64,000 bases of DNA from Planctomycetota bacterium (lineage in GTDB: Bacteria > Planctomycetota > MHYJ01 > JACQXL01): positions 248,001-312,000 of the forward strand of contig JACRIK010000003.1 of the NCBI GenBank assembly GCA_016235865.1. The letters run 5' to 3'. The position numbers were made by a program, and so were the translations under genes. The notes beneath the pieces were generated by a model. The model ran no database searches, was not told where the DNA came from, and was given only the letters and a program-made list of their open reading frames with translations. Of this stretch, positions 1 to 8,252 are shown piece after piece; positions within the stretch are counted from its first letter, which is position 1, and the number at the start of each line of letters is the position of its first letter.

Positions 1-2
1 CG

Positions 3-1043
3 TCGTATGAGGCGCGGGTGGCCCAGGACCGGGCCAGCCTGGCACGGAGCATCGCCGAGGCCGAACGGGTCGAGGCCAACCTGACCCAGGCCGAGAATGA
101 ATTCAAACGGGCCCAGGAATTGGCCCAGAAAGAACTGATTTCACAGTCGGAACTGGACACAGCCGTGGCATCATACGATTCGCTGATAGCCCAGTTGAAA
201 CTGGCCAAGGCCGGCATCGAGCAGTCCCAGGCCGCCCTGAAGATGTCCGAGATAAACCTGGCCTATACCACCATCAAATCCCCGATTGACGGCATCGTGG
301 TCTCCCGCAACGTGGATGAAGGCCAGACCGTGGCCGCTTCGCTCTCGGCCCCGACCCTGTTCGTGATTGCCAATAATCTCAATAAAATCCAGATCCAGGC
401 CAGCGTAGCCGAGGCCGATATCGGAAAGATTTCGCTGGACCAGGCGGTTAATTTTACCGTGGACGCCTATCCGGAACAGAGGTTCAGCGGCCGGGTGGCC
501 CAGATCAGATTATCGCCCACCACCACCCAGAATGTGGTCACCTATACGGTAATTATCTATGCGGATAATCCCGAGGAGAAACTCCTGCCCGGCATGACCG
601 CCAACCTGTCGTTCGAGGTTGATAAACATGCTAACGTCCTGCGGGTGCCCAATGCGGCCCTGCGCTTTGTGCCCCAGGATGCGGATAAATATAAGACCAC
701 CGAGACGGCTGAGGCCAATAAGGAACAGGCCGGCGCAAATACCGAGTCTCGCCCGCAGGGTGACCCGGCGGGCCGGTCACCTGATTCCCAGCATCAACCT
801 GGAATGGGCCGAAGGACAAAAGAGAAAACCGAGACCTCAGTTCGGAAACAAATCTGGACGCTGAGCGATGGAACACTCAAACCCATTAGCGTCAAGGTTG
901 GCATCACAGACGGTTCTTTTACCGAGATACTGAACGGCGATATCAAGGAAGGCCAGGAAGTGGTGACCGGCACAATAACCAAAGAAGAATCCGCGGCTAC
1001 CAATCCGTTTATGCCGCAGCGAACCGGATTCGGACGGCGTTAA
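3..1043 (+). CDS. Periplasmic adaptor (MacA/HlyD type), 5' truncated by window edge
   Basis: This is the C-terminal part of a membrane-fusion protein that links an inner-membrane transporter to an outer-membrane channel. The frame is open to the window edge, so the GTG at 18 is internal and the true start lies upstream. The visible part begins in an alpha-helical hairpin rich in Ala, Glu and Gln. The lipoyl half-motif follows (SPIDGIVVSRNVDEGQTV, about residues 88-105), then the beta-barrel and a membrane-proximal domain. A linker of roughly 50 residues rich in Gln, Pro and Arg interrupts the last domain; its DNA holds a small inverted repeat (GGTGACC at 759-765, GGTCACC at 775-781). The MacB-type ATPase and permease follow directly, which supports an ABC efflux system of MacAB type. 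The substrate cannot be read from the sequence. Confidence 0.9.
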   Translation, partial: SYEARVAQDRASLARSIAEAERVEANLTQAENEFKRAQELAQKELISQSELDTAVASYDSLIAQLKLAKAGIEQSQAALKMSEINLAYTTIKSPIDGIVVSRNVDEGQTVAASLSAPTLFVIANNLNKIQIQASVAEADIGKISLDQAVNFTVDAYPEQRFSGRVAQIRLSPTTTQNVVTYTVIIYADNPEEKLLPGMTANLSFEVDKHANVLRVPNAALRFVPQDADKYKTTETAEANKEQAGANTESRPQGDPAGRSPDSQHQPGMGRRTKEKTETSVRKQIWTLSDGTLKPISVKVGITDGSFTEILNGDIKEGQEVVTGTITKEESAATNPFMPQRTGFGRR

Positions 1044-1065
1044 TTTGCCGTATGTAATTTCAAAG

Positions 1066-1161
1066 AGATTGCTTCGCTGACGCTCGCAATGACAAGCAGA
1101 AAGTATGCCACTGCGAGGAGCCCCGCTGGGAAGCGGGATAAACTCCGCGACGAAGCAATCT
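1066..1161. repeat. Palindromic intergenic repeat (AGATTGCTTCG arms)
   Basis: The arms AGATTGCTTCG (1066-1076) and CGAAGCAATCT (1151-1161) are perfect inverted repeats around a GC-rich centre with further internal symmetry. The element sits between the adaptor and the ATPase gene. Similar palindromes built on this motif are familiar in many bacterial genomes as short non-autonomous repeats. An in-frame ATG inside it (1105) would extend the ATPase, but that extension would be translated repeat. Confidence 0.7.
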
Positions 1162-1173
1162 AAATTTGCCATT

Positions 1174-1845
1174 ATGCAGACTTTTATCTCACTGGAGAAT
1201 ATCACCAAGACCTACCGGTTGGGCGAGGTGGATATCCCGGCCTTGAGGGGCGTTTCGCTTACTATTAAAGAAGGTGATTTTATCGCTATCATGGGCGCTT
1301 CGGGCTCGGGCAAGACCACCCTGATGAATATCATCGGTTGCCTGGACAAGCCGACCAACGGCCGATATCTAATAGAAGGCACGGATATCGCCACGCTCAG
1401 CCGGGACGAACTGGCCCGCATCCGCAACAAGAAAATCGGGTTCGTATTCCAGAACTTCAATCTCCTGGCCCGGACCTCGGCCTTGGAGAACGTGGAACTG
1501 CCCCTGTTTTACGGCAGTTCATTAACCGGCAAGGAAAGGCACAGGCGGGCCAAGGCCATACTGGAGCAGCTGGGCTTGGGCGACCGGATCAGGCACTATT
1601 CCAGCCAGTTGTCCGGCGGCCAGCAGCAGCGGGTAGCCATTGCCCGGGCCCTGGTCAACCAACCCAAATTCCTGCTGGCCGACGAACCGACCGGGAATCT
1701 CGACTCCAAGTCCAGCAAGGAAATAATGGAGATAGTCCGCACCCTAAACGAACAGGGACTGACGATAGTGATGATTACCCACGAACCTGATATCGCGGAA
1801 TTCGCCAGAAAGAGATTCCAGATGAAGGACGGCGTGATAATATGA
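1174..1845 (+). CDS. ABC transporter ATP-binding protein, MacB/LolD type
   Basis: This 223-residue nucleotide-binding subunit would power lipoprotein- or drug-type export by a MacB/LolCDE-like permease. Visible motifs are the Walker A GASGSGKTT (residues 41-49), the Q-loop region VFQNFNLL, the signature LSGGQQQR and the Walker B LLADEPTGNLD with its D-loop. I chose the ATG at 1174 because homologues begin close to the LENITKTY strand and the upstream in-frame ATG at 1105 lies in a palindromic repeat. The stop overlaps the permease start in an ATGA, so the two are translationally coupled. The adaptor gene upstream completes the set. Confidence 0.93.
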   Translation: MQTFISLENITKTYRLGEVDIPALRGVSLTIKEGDFIAIMGASGSGKTTLMNIIGCLDKPTNGRYLIEGTDIATLSRDELARIRNKKIGFVFQNFNLLARTSALENVELPLFYGSSLTGKERHRRAKAILEQLGLGDRIRHYSSQLSGGQQQRVAIARALVNQPKFLLADEPTGNLDSKSSKEIMEIVRTLNEQGLTIVMITHEPDIAEFARKRFQMKDGVII

Positions 1846-3083
1846 ATATATTTATTTCCCAGCGTATTGCATTAAGGGCGTTGATGCGCAACAAGGCCCG
1901 CTCGGTGCTGACCATCATCGGCATCATCATCGGGATTGCCGCGGTAATTACGGTGATTGCGGTGGGCCAGGGCGCAACCACGATGATTAAAGAGCAGATA
2001 AAAAGCATGGGCAACAACGTCCTGATGATATTCCCGGGCAGCGCCACCAGCGGCGGACTCCATTATGGAGCCGGAAGCCGGTCCACCCTGACCATCAAGG
2101 ATTGCGAGGCCATCGCCCGGGAATGCGGTTCGGCCCTGGCGGTTTCTCCGATGATCAGGGTGGGCGGGCCGCGCGGCCAGATTGTCTACAAGGAAAAAAA
2201 CTGGCGCACCAGCGTTCAGGGTATCGGTATGGATTACCTGACCATCCGGAGTTTGTCCATGGCGCAGGGCGAATTCTTTACCGAATCGGATATCAATAAT
2301 GCGGTCAAGAACTGCATACTCGGCCAGGGCGTGGCGGAGAACCTGTTCAGCGAAGAAGAAAGAGAAAATGTGGTCGGGAAAATAATTCGGATATCCAACA
2401 CGCCTTTCAAGGTCGTCGGGATGCTGGAAAAAAAGGGCGCCTCGGCCTTCGGCCAGGACCAGGACGACGTAATTCTGGTGCCCTGGACCACGGCCAGTCG
2501 GATTCTCCAGGGCTCCTCATTCAATAATGTCGACCATATCCTGGTCAGTTCCACCTCCACCGAGATGATACCCAAGACCAAGAAAGAGGTAACGGAGCTC
2601 CTGCGCCAGCGCCATAACATTATGGAAGGCGCCGAGGATGATTTCACTATCCGCGACATGACCGAACTGACCGAGATGGTTACCTCAACGTCAAGATTGA
2701 TGACGATTTTGCTGGCGATTATCGCATCCATTTCTTTAATTGTTGGTGGAATCGGGATAATGAATATTATGCTCGTTTCGGTGACCGAACGGACCAGGGA
2801 AATCGGCATCCGGATGGCCATCGGCGCCCGGGCCAAGGATATCCTGCTCCAGTTCCTGGTTGAGTCGGCCATCCTCTCGTCCATCGGGGGAATCTTCGGG
2901 ATAATTCTGGGCGCGTCGGCGGCCAAGATTATCTCAGGTTTTACTAACTGGCCGGTTTCGGTCTCGCTGGCTTCGGTCATCATTGCGGTCTTGTTCTCGG
3001 CCAGTGTCGGAATCTTCTTCGGATTCTGGCCGGCCTGGAAGGCCTCGCGACTGGATCCGATTGAGGCGTTGCGCTATGAATAG
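1842..3083 (+). CDS. ABC transporter permease, MacB/FtsX family
   Basis: This 413-residue membrane protein has the four-helix layout of MacB permeases. A first TM segment lies at about residues 20-42. A large periplasmic domain runs to about residue 285. Three C-terminal TM helices follow, with the conserved cytoplasmic coupling stretch TERTREIGIRMAIGA. It overlaps the ATPase by four bases and the next gene by eight. Together with the adaptor it would form a tripartite efflux pump or an envelope-stress exporter. Substrate is unknown. The length is below the roughly 650 residues of E. coli MacB because the ATPase is a separate protein here. Confidence 0.92.
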   Translation: MNIFISQRIALRALMRNKARSVLTIIGIIIGIAAVITVIAVGQGATTMIKEQIKSMGNNVLMIFPGSATSGGLHYGAGSRSTLTIKDCEAIARECGSALAVSPMIRVGGPRGQIVYKEKNWRTSVQGIGMDYLTIRSLSMAQGEFFTESDINNAVKNCILGQGVAENLFSEEERENVVGKIIRISNTPFKVVGMLEKKGASAFGQDQDDVILVPWTTASRILQGSSFNNVDHILVSSTSTEMIPKTKKEVTELLRQRHNIMEGAEDDFTIRDMTELTEMVTSTSRLMTILLAIIASISLIVGGIGIMNIMLVSVTERTREIGIRMAIGARAKDILLQFLVESAILSSIGGIFGIILGASAAKIISGFTNWPVSVSLASVIIAVLFSASVGIFFGFWPAWKASRLDPIEALRYE

Positions 3084-3957
3084 ATTAATTTTGGCTTTAC
3101 TGTTTCTGACCGGCATCCTGTTGTCGCCGGTAAACGGCGATACAACTGACACCCTTCTCGACACCGAGGAAACGCCTGACCTGACCACGCCTGATTCGGT
3201 GATTCGCTCTCAGATTTATATGATGGACCGCAAGGTCCAGGCCGTCCAGATTGAGATTCAGACTATTAAGGCGCAACTGATGCAGGCGCTCAAGGATAAT
3301 AAACTAGAGCAGGTCAAGGAACTCACGGACAAAACCAATCAGCTGGAAAAGAATCTCAAGGACACCCGAATAGAACTGGATATTCTCATCAGCAACCACC
3401 AGCGCGACTTTGCCAACCGACCCTGGTGGCGCAAACTGATGATAGAAATCGGTCCGCAATATACCTACTTTGACAACGACCTCAAGATTAACGACGTGGC
3501 CGGCGCGCGACTGCGGATTCATTTGCGCCAGGATACCTTCGGCCGTTACCATTCTTATCCTTTTATCGGAACGTCCGATTCGCCTATCCGCGATATCACC
3601 AGCTCGCCGTTCATATTTGAATACCGCAATTCCATCCACGAGGTGGACGGACAAACCAAGAAAGGCCGGGTGGATACCTACCTGGCCGGCTTCGGCTTGA
3701 GCGGGCAGCTGACCAAAAAATCGTTCATCCATTTAAGCATCCTGGGCGGCGTGCAGGACTATTCCAATATGGAGCCGGAAGATCTCGGGCTGATACTTTC
3801 TTATTCAATGGGACTTCAGCGACGGGTTTCCGATTCGGTCGCCCTGGGACTAATCGCCACCGAAGATTGGGTCATGACCAAGGCCACTCAATCCGACGGC
3901 CAGACGAATTCGTTCTTTAATTTCAGTTTAAACCTTTTAGGCCGGGTTAAGTTTTAA
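3076..3957 (+). CDS. Secreted coiled-coil protein with beta-rich C-terminus
   Basis: I do not recognise a named family. The 293-residue product starts with a clear signal peptide (MNRLILALLFLTGILLSPVNG), so it is exported. Residues about 40-110 form a charged coiled coil (DRKVQAVQIEIQ, LEQVKELTDKTNQLEKN). The remainder is rich in aromatic and alternating polar/hydrophobic residues, as in a small outer-membrane beta-barrel. The ATG at 3076 overlaps the permease stop by eight bases and precedes the signal peptide; a longer in-frame start at 2983 lies inside the permease and is unlikely. Its place directly behind a MacB-type operon suggests an outer-membrane or periplasmic accessory, but this is inference. 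Confidence 0.75.
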   Translation: MNRLILALLFLTGILLSPVNGDTTDTLLDTEETPDLTTPDSVIRSQIYMMDRKVQAVQIEIQTIKAQLMQALKDNKLEQVKELTDKTNQLEKNLKDTRIELDILISNHQRDFANRPWWRKLMIEIGPQYTYFDNDLKINDVAGARLRIHLRQDTFGRYHSYPFIGTSDSPIRDITSSPFIFEYRNSIHEVDGQTKKGRVDTYLAGFGLSGQLTKKSFIHLSILGGVQDYSNMEPEDLGLILSYSMGLQRRVSDSVALGLIATEDWVMTKATQSDGQTNSFFNFSLNLLGRVKF

Positions 3958-3960
3958 TAT

Positions 3961-4293
3961 ATGAAACAGCTCCCCATGATCCAACACAGCGGCCACGGAA
4001 TCACGGCCACGGTCCTGGGATCTCTGGCTATCTGCATCTTCCTGCTTAATACCTCGCTTTGGCTTTTCTTCCGGGTTGATAATCAACTGGAGTATCCGCA
4101 TCAAGTCTTGCTGGCGTCTCTGGCCGGATTTAACCTGATAATTATTTTCTTCGGATTAGCCAGCAGCTTCAAGGGAATTCTCCAGTCCGGACGAAACAAA
4201 ACCCTGCCGCTGATTGGGCTGGGATTGAATGCATTTACCCTAGTATTGTATCTCATCGTGATTATCACCTATCTGAGCCGGAAATATTTTTAG
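3961..4293 (+). CDS. Small membrane protein, three TM segments, unknown function
   Basis: This 110-residue hydrophobic protein has three predicted membrane spans, at about residues 15-37, 50-70 and 83-105. It starts three bases after the preceding stop, so it is probably the last gene of the exporter operon. The stop codon overlaps the left arm of a hairpin repeat at 4293. I see no motif that identifies a family. Confidence 0.6.
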   Translation: MKQLPMIQHSGHGITATVLGSLAICIFLLNTSLWLFFRVDNQLEYPHQVLLASLAGFNLIIIFFGLASSFKGILQSGRNKTLPLIGLGLNAFTLVLYLIVIITYLSRKYF

Positions 4294-4330
4294 AGCCTGC
4301 AGGAACGTAGTGACGTACAGGCTCTTATCC
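4293..4330. repeat. GAGCC-type hairpin repeat, copy 1
   Basis: The stem is GAGCCTG (4293-4299) with CAGGCTC (4318-4324), followed by TTATCC. The loop contains AGGAACGTAGTGACGTA. Near-identical copies lie at 6333-6370 and 40097-40134, always just after a gene. It could act as a terminator-like 3' end, although no T-run follows. Confidence 0.75.
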
Positions 4331-4353
4331 TGAGTAGAACGAAGAGTTAATGT

Positions 4354-5271
4354 ATGTCCTTTCACTTGGTCGGGATTGACGAAGCCGGCTACGGCCCACA
4401 GTTAGGGCCGCTGGTAGTCAGCGCGGTCGTCCTGGAACTTCCTAATGACCTGCTGATAAAGCACCCCTTACCAAGAATTAAATGCCTTTGGAAAATCCTG
4501 TCCAATATAATCTCAGAGCGTAAATGCCCTGCTAAAATAACCGTCTGCGACAGCAAGGCGCTCTACACTCCGGCCCGGGGATTAAAGGAGCTGGAAAAAA
4601 CCGCCCTTGTCTTCCGGCGACTGATAAAACCTAATTATCGATGCCATGGCAAACTAAATCTTCCGCTGTCAGCGGACAATACTGAAATAAAAAGTCTCAC
4701 TAAACTGCTTCGGACAGAATTCAATCATAATTCCATCCGATTCCGCGATGCCCAGGTCAGCATTATTGAACCGGCTGATTTCAATGACGGCATCCAGCGC
4801 CTTCAGAACAAGGCGGATTTTCTCTGGGAGATTTCGGGTAATCTAATTAAGCATTGCATAGATAAATACAGCCATGATAATATACTCGTCGTCCGGGCCG
4901 GCAAGCAAGGCGGACGGAATTATTACTTTCCCCATCTCCAGAGATTATTCACTGATAAAACAGTCCGCCCGGTAATGCAAGGATTCAACAACTCATCGTA
5001 TACCATCGGATCAAAGTCGCAAGTTACCGCCGTTGTCAGTTTTATCAAGGATGGCGATGCGTCCGAATTCGTTATTGCCTTGGCTTCTATCTTTTCTAAG
5101 TATTATCGGGAGCTGGCAATGTTCCAACTCAACCGGTTGTTCCAATCACATATCCCATCGCTCAAGCCCACCAGCGGATATCACACGGACAGCCGCAGAT
5201 TCATCCAGGCCGTCAACCCGTTGTTCAACCAGCTCAATTTAGACCGGAATAATTTCATCAGGATAAGATAA
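4354..5271 (+). CDS. Divergent RNase HII-like protein (RNase H fold)
   Basis: The N-terminus carries the RNase HII signature GIDEAGYGPQLGPLVVSAVV, with Asp9 and Glu10 in the catalytic positions, and a CDSKAL motif at about 65-70. Near the C-terminus, KDGD (232-235) followed by ALASIFSKYYREL (242-254) matches the family's last catalytic Asp and helix. RNase HII cleaves RNA in RNA-DNA hybrids and removes misincorporated ribonucleotides. This protein is longer (305 against about 200-220 residues) and has a middle insertion. Where RNase HII has the IDG strand with its third Asp, it reads VVRAGKQGG (179-187), so that carboxylate seems absent. It may be a specialised paralogue rather than the housekeeping enzyme. 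It stands alone between two hairpin-bearing spacers. Confidence 0.7.
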   Translation: MSFHLVGIDEAGYGPQLGPLVVSAVVLELPNDLLIKHPLPRIKCLWKILSNIISERKCPAKITVCDSKALYTPARGLKELEKTALVFRRLIKPNYRCHGKLNLPLSADNTEIKSLTKLLRTEFNHNSIRFRDAQVSIIEPADFNDGIQRLQNKADFLWEISGNLIKHCIDKYSHDNILVVRAGKQGGRNYYFPHLQRLFTDKTVRPVMQGFNNSSYTIGSKSQVTAVVSFIKDGDASEFVIALASIFSKYYRELAMFQLNRLFQSHIPSLKPTSGYHTDSRRFIQAVNPLFNQLNLDRNNFIRIR

Positions 5272-5404
5272 TTCCAGGTTGTTTCCGCACGCCATTTTTA
5301 TCAGGTCCAAGATAAAAGAATGCGACGGGAAACAAATACAACATCTGGTAGTGCACAATAATTATCCCTCCGGACGATATTTCCCATAAAATATTTATTT
5401 TTGA

Positions 5405-5433
5405 TTGACTAATACCTTTAGAATGTATTTAAT
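5405..5433 (+). promoter_or_regulatory. Sigma70-like promoter for uridine phosphorylase
   Basis: TTGACT (5405-5410), a 17-base spacer and TTTAAT (5428-5433) precede the gene at 5498. The leader would be about 57 bases and contains a purine-rich AGAAGGGA stretch near the start codon. Confidence 0.5.
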
Positions 5434-5497
5434 GCGAATTCTCCGTTTCGCCAAAAACCAATAAGATACTTTGTAAGAGAGAAGGGATAAGTGTTTT

Positions 5498-6244
5498 ATG
5501 GCTCGCCAATATCATATCGCCTTAAGCAGAGGCGAGGTGGCACCCAATGTCCTGCTCTGCGGCGATTATTCCCGGGCAGAAAAGACATCCAAGCTCTTTG
5601 ACCGGATTAAACTCACCAGGCACAACCGCGAGTTCGTCACTTATACCGGCTCGTATAAAGGATTACCGGTTTCGGTTATGGCCACCGGCATCGGCCCGGC
5701 TAATACCGAAATCGCCCTGATAGAGCTTTCACAGATTGCCAAAGACCTGACGATTTTAAGGGTTGGCTCTTGCGGCGGACTGCAGAAACACACAGCGGTG
5801 GGTGATTTGATTATCTCCTCGGCGGCCTTGCGGCTGGAAAACACCTCGCTGTTCTTTGTGCCGGAAGGATATCCGGCCGTGGCGCATCATCAGGTCATCC
5901 AAGCGCTGGAAGACACCGCAGGCGAGATGAAACACAAGTATCACACGGGATTGACCGCCACAGCTCCGGGATTCTATGCGGCCCAGGGTCGTTCAGTGGG
6001 TGGATTCCCGGTTCTGACTCCGGATATTGCCAAGTATTTTGGCAAAATCGGAATTCTTAACTTTGAAATGGAGACCAGCACGCTTCTGACTCTAGCCAGT
6101 TTGAAGAATTACCGGGCTGGCAGTATCTGCACGGTTTTTATCAACCGGGTTAAGTATAGTATAATTAACGAAGCACTCAAGAAGCAGGCGGAATTGAAGT
6201 GTATTAAGACCGCCTTGGGCGCGCTCCAGAAATTGAATACGTAA
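5498..6244 (+). CDS. udp: Uridine phosphorylase (PNP/UDP family)
   Basis: This 248-residue nucleoside phosphorylase should convert uridine and phosphate to uracil and ribose-1-phosphate in pyrimidine salvage. It follows E. coli Udp almost throughout. The phosphate-binding region GDYSRAEK (residues 22-29) corresponds to GDPDRVEK. ATGIGPANTEIALIEL, the LRVGSCGGLQ strand and the nucleoside-binding NFEMETSTLLTL near the C-terminus are all present. A purine nucleoside phosphorylase is less likely because the base-site region resembles Udp (FYAAQGR). The gene is monocistronic behind its own promoter, with tRNA-Phe just downstream. Confidence 0.82.
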   Translation: MARQYHIALSRGEVAPNVLLCGDYSRAEKTSKLFDRIKLTRHNREFVTYTGSYKGLPVSVMATGIGPANTEIALIELSQIAKDLTILRVGSCGGLQKHTAVGDLIISSAALRLENTSLFFVPEGYPAVAHHQVIQALEDTAGEMKHKYHTGLTATAPGFYAAQGRSVGGFPVLTPDIAKYFGKIGILNFEMETSTLLTLASLKNYRAGSICTVFINRVKYSIINEALKKQAELKCIKTALGALQKLNT

Positions 6245-6256
6245 AATAAACTAAAC

Positions 6257-6328
6257 GGGTAGGTAGCTCAGCGGTAGAGCAGTGGACTGAAAATCCACGT
6301 GTCGGCGGTTCGATCCCGCCCCTGCCCA
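6257..6328 (+). tRNA. tRNA-Phe (anticodon GAA)
   Basis: A full cloverleaf can be drawn. The acceptor stem is GGGTAGG/CCTGCCC with one G-T pair and the D stem is GCTC/GAGC. The anticodon stem GTGGA/TCCAC encloses the loop CTGAAAA, anticodon GAA, and the T arm is GGCGG-TTCGATC-CCGCC. The discriminator base is A at 6328. CCA is not encoded. Confidence 0.95.
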
Positions 6329-6332
6329 TTTA

Positions 6333-6370
6333 GAGCCTGTTAGACCGCAGGTCGTTACAGGCTCTTATCC
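6333..6370. repeat. GAGCC-type hairpin repeat, copy 2
   Basis: GAGCCTGT (6333-6340) pairs with ACAGGCTC (6357-6364), followed by TTATCC as in the copies at 4293 and 40097. It lies four bases after the tRNA and could define its 3' end. Confidence 0.72.
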
Positions 6371-6431
6371 CGCCGCGGCGGGACTTCAAACACAGATTAT
6401 ACAGATAGTACAAAAATAAAATACATTGATC

Positions 6432-7259
6432 ATGTCTGCACTTTCTGTTGACAAGTTAGAATCGCTCAAGGCCAAGGCCAGGACTATCCGCCAGCATATC
6501 ATCCGGATGATAGGGAAGGCCGGGTCGGGTCATCCGGGCGGCTCGCTCTCGGCTGTAGAAATCCTGGTAACGTTATATTTCCATAAACTCAAGGTAAACC
6601 CCAAAGACCCCAGGTGGCTCGAACGGGACCGTTTCTTGCTCTCCAAAGGCCACGCCGCGCCGGTCTGGTATGCCGCGCTGGCCGAAGCCGGATTCTTTCC
6701 CATCAGCCAACTTGATTCCCTGCGCAAGATGGGGAGCATACTCCAGGGCCATCCGGATATGAAACGCACACCCGGCGTGGAGATGTCCAGCGGTTCTTTG
6801 GGCCAGGGATTGTCCATTGCCAACGGGATTGCCATTGCCGGAAAACTGGATAAGAAATCCTATCGGGTCCATGTCCTCTTAGGCGACGGTGAATGCCAGG
6901 AAGGTCAGGTCTGGGAGGCAGCCATGGCCGCGGCACATTACAAACTGGATAATCTGGTCGGGCTGATTGATTACAACGGGCTGCAGATTGACGGGCCGAT
7001 TGAGAAAATAATGTCGCCCCTGCCGCTGGCTGAAAAATGGGCCGCTTTCGGCTGGAACGTGATTAATGTGGACGGACATAAAGTGGAAAAAATCATCGCG
7101 GCGCTGGACCATGCCGAGACCGCCAAGGGCAAGCCGACCATGATTATCTGCCGGACCGTCAAAGGCAAGGGCGTGTCCTTTATGGAAAACAAGCACGAAT
7201 GGCACGGCAAGGCGCCCAATGCCCAGCAGATAGAAGCCGCGCTGAAAGAATTGGGGTAA
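6432..7259 (+). CDS. Transketolase, N-terminal (thiamine diphosphate-binding) subunit
   Basis: This 275-residue protein is the N-terminal half of a split transketolase. Visible features are the GHPGGSLSAVEIL motif, the RDRFLLSKGHAAP block and the thiamine diphosphate/Mg site GDGECQEGQVWEA followed by VGLIDYNGLQIDG. With the next gene it would move two-carbon units between sugar phosphates in the non-oxidative pentose phosphate pathway. I prefer the ATG at 6432 to the TTG six bases upstream. The C-terminal subunit follows after 12 bases. Confidence 0.93.
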   Translation: MSALSVDKLESLKAKARTIRQHIIRMIGKAGSGHPGGSLSAVEILVTLYFHKLKVNPKDPRWLERDRFLLSKGHAAPVWYAALAEAGFFPISQLDSLRKMGSILQGHPDMKRTPGVEMSSGSLGQGLSIANGIAIAGKLDKKSYRVHVLLGDGECQEGQVWEAAMAAAHYKLDNLVGLIDYNGLQIDGPIEKIMSPLPLAEKWAAFGWNVINVDGHKVEKIIAALDHAETAKGKPTMIICRTVKGKGVSFMENKHEWHGKAPNAQQIEAALKELG

Positions 7260-7271
7260 ATTTATTATTTT

Positions 7272-8210
7272 ATGGCAGAACTAAGATGCACCCGTGAATC
7301 CTGCGGTAACGCCCTGGTGGAACTGGGCAAGGCCAATAAGGACATCGTGGTCCTCTCGGCTGACCTGGCCGGCTCGACCAAGACCGACGATTTTGCTAAG
7401 GCCTTCCCGGAACGGTTCTTCAATATGGGCATTGCCGAGGCCAATATGATGAATACAGCCGCCGGTCTGGCCGTGGCCGGTAAGATTCCCTTTGCCACCA
7501 CCTTCGCCATCTTCGCCTCGGGCCGGGCCTGGGAGCAAATTCGGAACACCATTGCCTACGGTAATCTTAATGTTAAGATTGTTGCCACGCACGGCGGGAT
7601 TTCAGTCGGTCCAGATGGCGCCTCTCACCAGGGCATCGAGGATATGGCCCTGATGCGGATGATTCCTGGGATGACGGTGCTGGTGCCGTGTGATGCCGTA
7701 GAAACGCCCAAGGCGCTCTTTGCCGCCTCGGAATACAAAGGGCCGGTCTATGTCCGGCTGGCCCGACTCAAGATTCCGGTTATCACCCAGCTGACCGACT
7801 CATTCATTATCGGCAAGTCCAATATCCTCCGCGAAGGGAGTAACGTAACTATCATTGCCTGCGGAGTAATGGTCGCCGCGGCGCTGACTGCGGCCGAGGC
7901 GCTCCTCAAGGAAAATATCAAAGCCACGGTCATCAATGCCTACAGCATCAAACCACTGGATACGGAAATGATTCTTACCTGCGCCAAGAAGACTGGAGCG
8001 CTTGTCACGGTGGAAGAACATCTGGCCATTGGCGGCCTGGGCAGTGCCGTCGCCGATGTCCTGGCTCAGAATCATCCCACGCCCTTGGAAATGGTGGCGA
8101 TTAACGACCGCTTCGGCCAATCCGGCGAGCCGGATGAACTGATGAAGGAATATCACCTGACCGCAGACGACATCATCCAAGCGGTCAAGAAGGTTATCAG
8201 CCGAAAATAG
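7272..8210 (+). CDS. Transketolase, C-terminal (pyrimidine-binding) subunit
   Basis: This 312-residue partner of the preceding gene carries the pyrimidine-binding and C-terminal domains. The block RFFNMGIAEANMMNTAAGLA holds the conserved Glu that activates thiamine diphosphate, and TTFAIFASGRAWEQIRN and HGGISVGPDGASHQ follow. A C-terminal Rossmann-like domain contains VVTVEEHLAIGGLGSAVADVL. Split transketolases of about 280 plus 310 residues are known from archaea and many uncultured bacteria. A 1-deoxyxylulose-5-phosphate synthase is excluded by the gene split and the shorter N-terminal half. Confidence 0.93.
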   Translation: MAELRCTRESCGNALVELGKANKDIVVLSADLAGSTKTDDFAKAFPERFFNMGIAEANMMNTAAGLAVAGKIPFATTFAIFASGRAWEQIRNTIAYGNLNVKIVATHGGISVGPDGASHQGIEDMALMRMIPGMTVLVPCDAVETPKALFAASEYKGPVYVRLARLKIPVITQLTDSFIIGKSNILREGSNVTIIACGVMVAAALTAAEALLKENIKATVINAYSIKPLDTEMILTCAKKTGALVTVEEHLAIGGLGSAVADVLAQNHPTPLEMVAINDRFGQSGEPDELMKEYHLTADDIIQAVKKVISRK

Positions 8211-8252
8211 GAACGCTGTTCTCGGAATCACGCCCAGTGTTGTACGCTCCCA

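Noticed and set aside
1105-1173. N-terminal extension of the MacB-type ATPase
   Set aside because: The extra codons are inside a palindromic repeat, and homologues begin near 1174.
2234-2983. Minus-strand gene of 249 codons inside the MacB permease
   Set aside because: Complement of a conserved permease frame; no motif and no ribosome-binding site.
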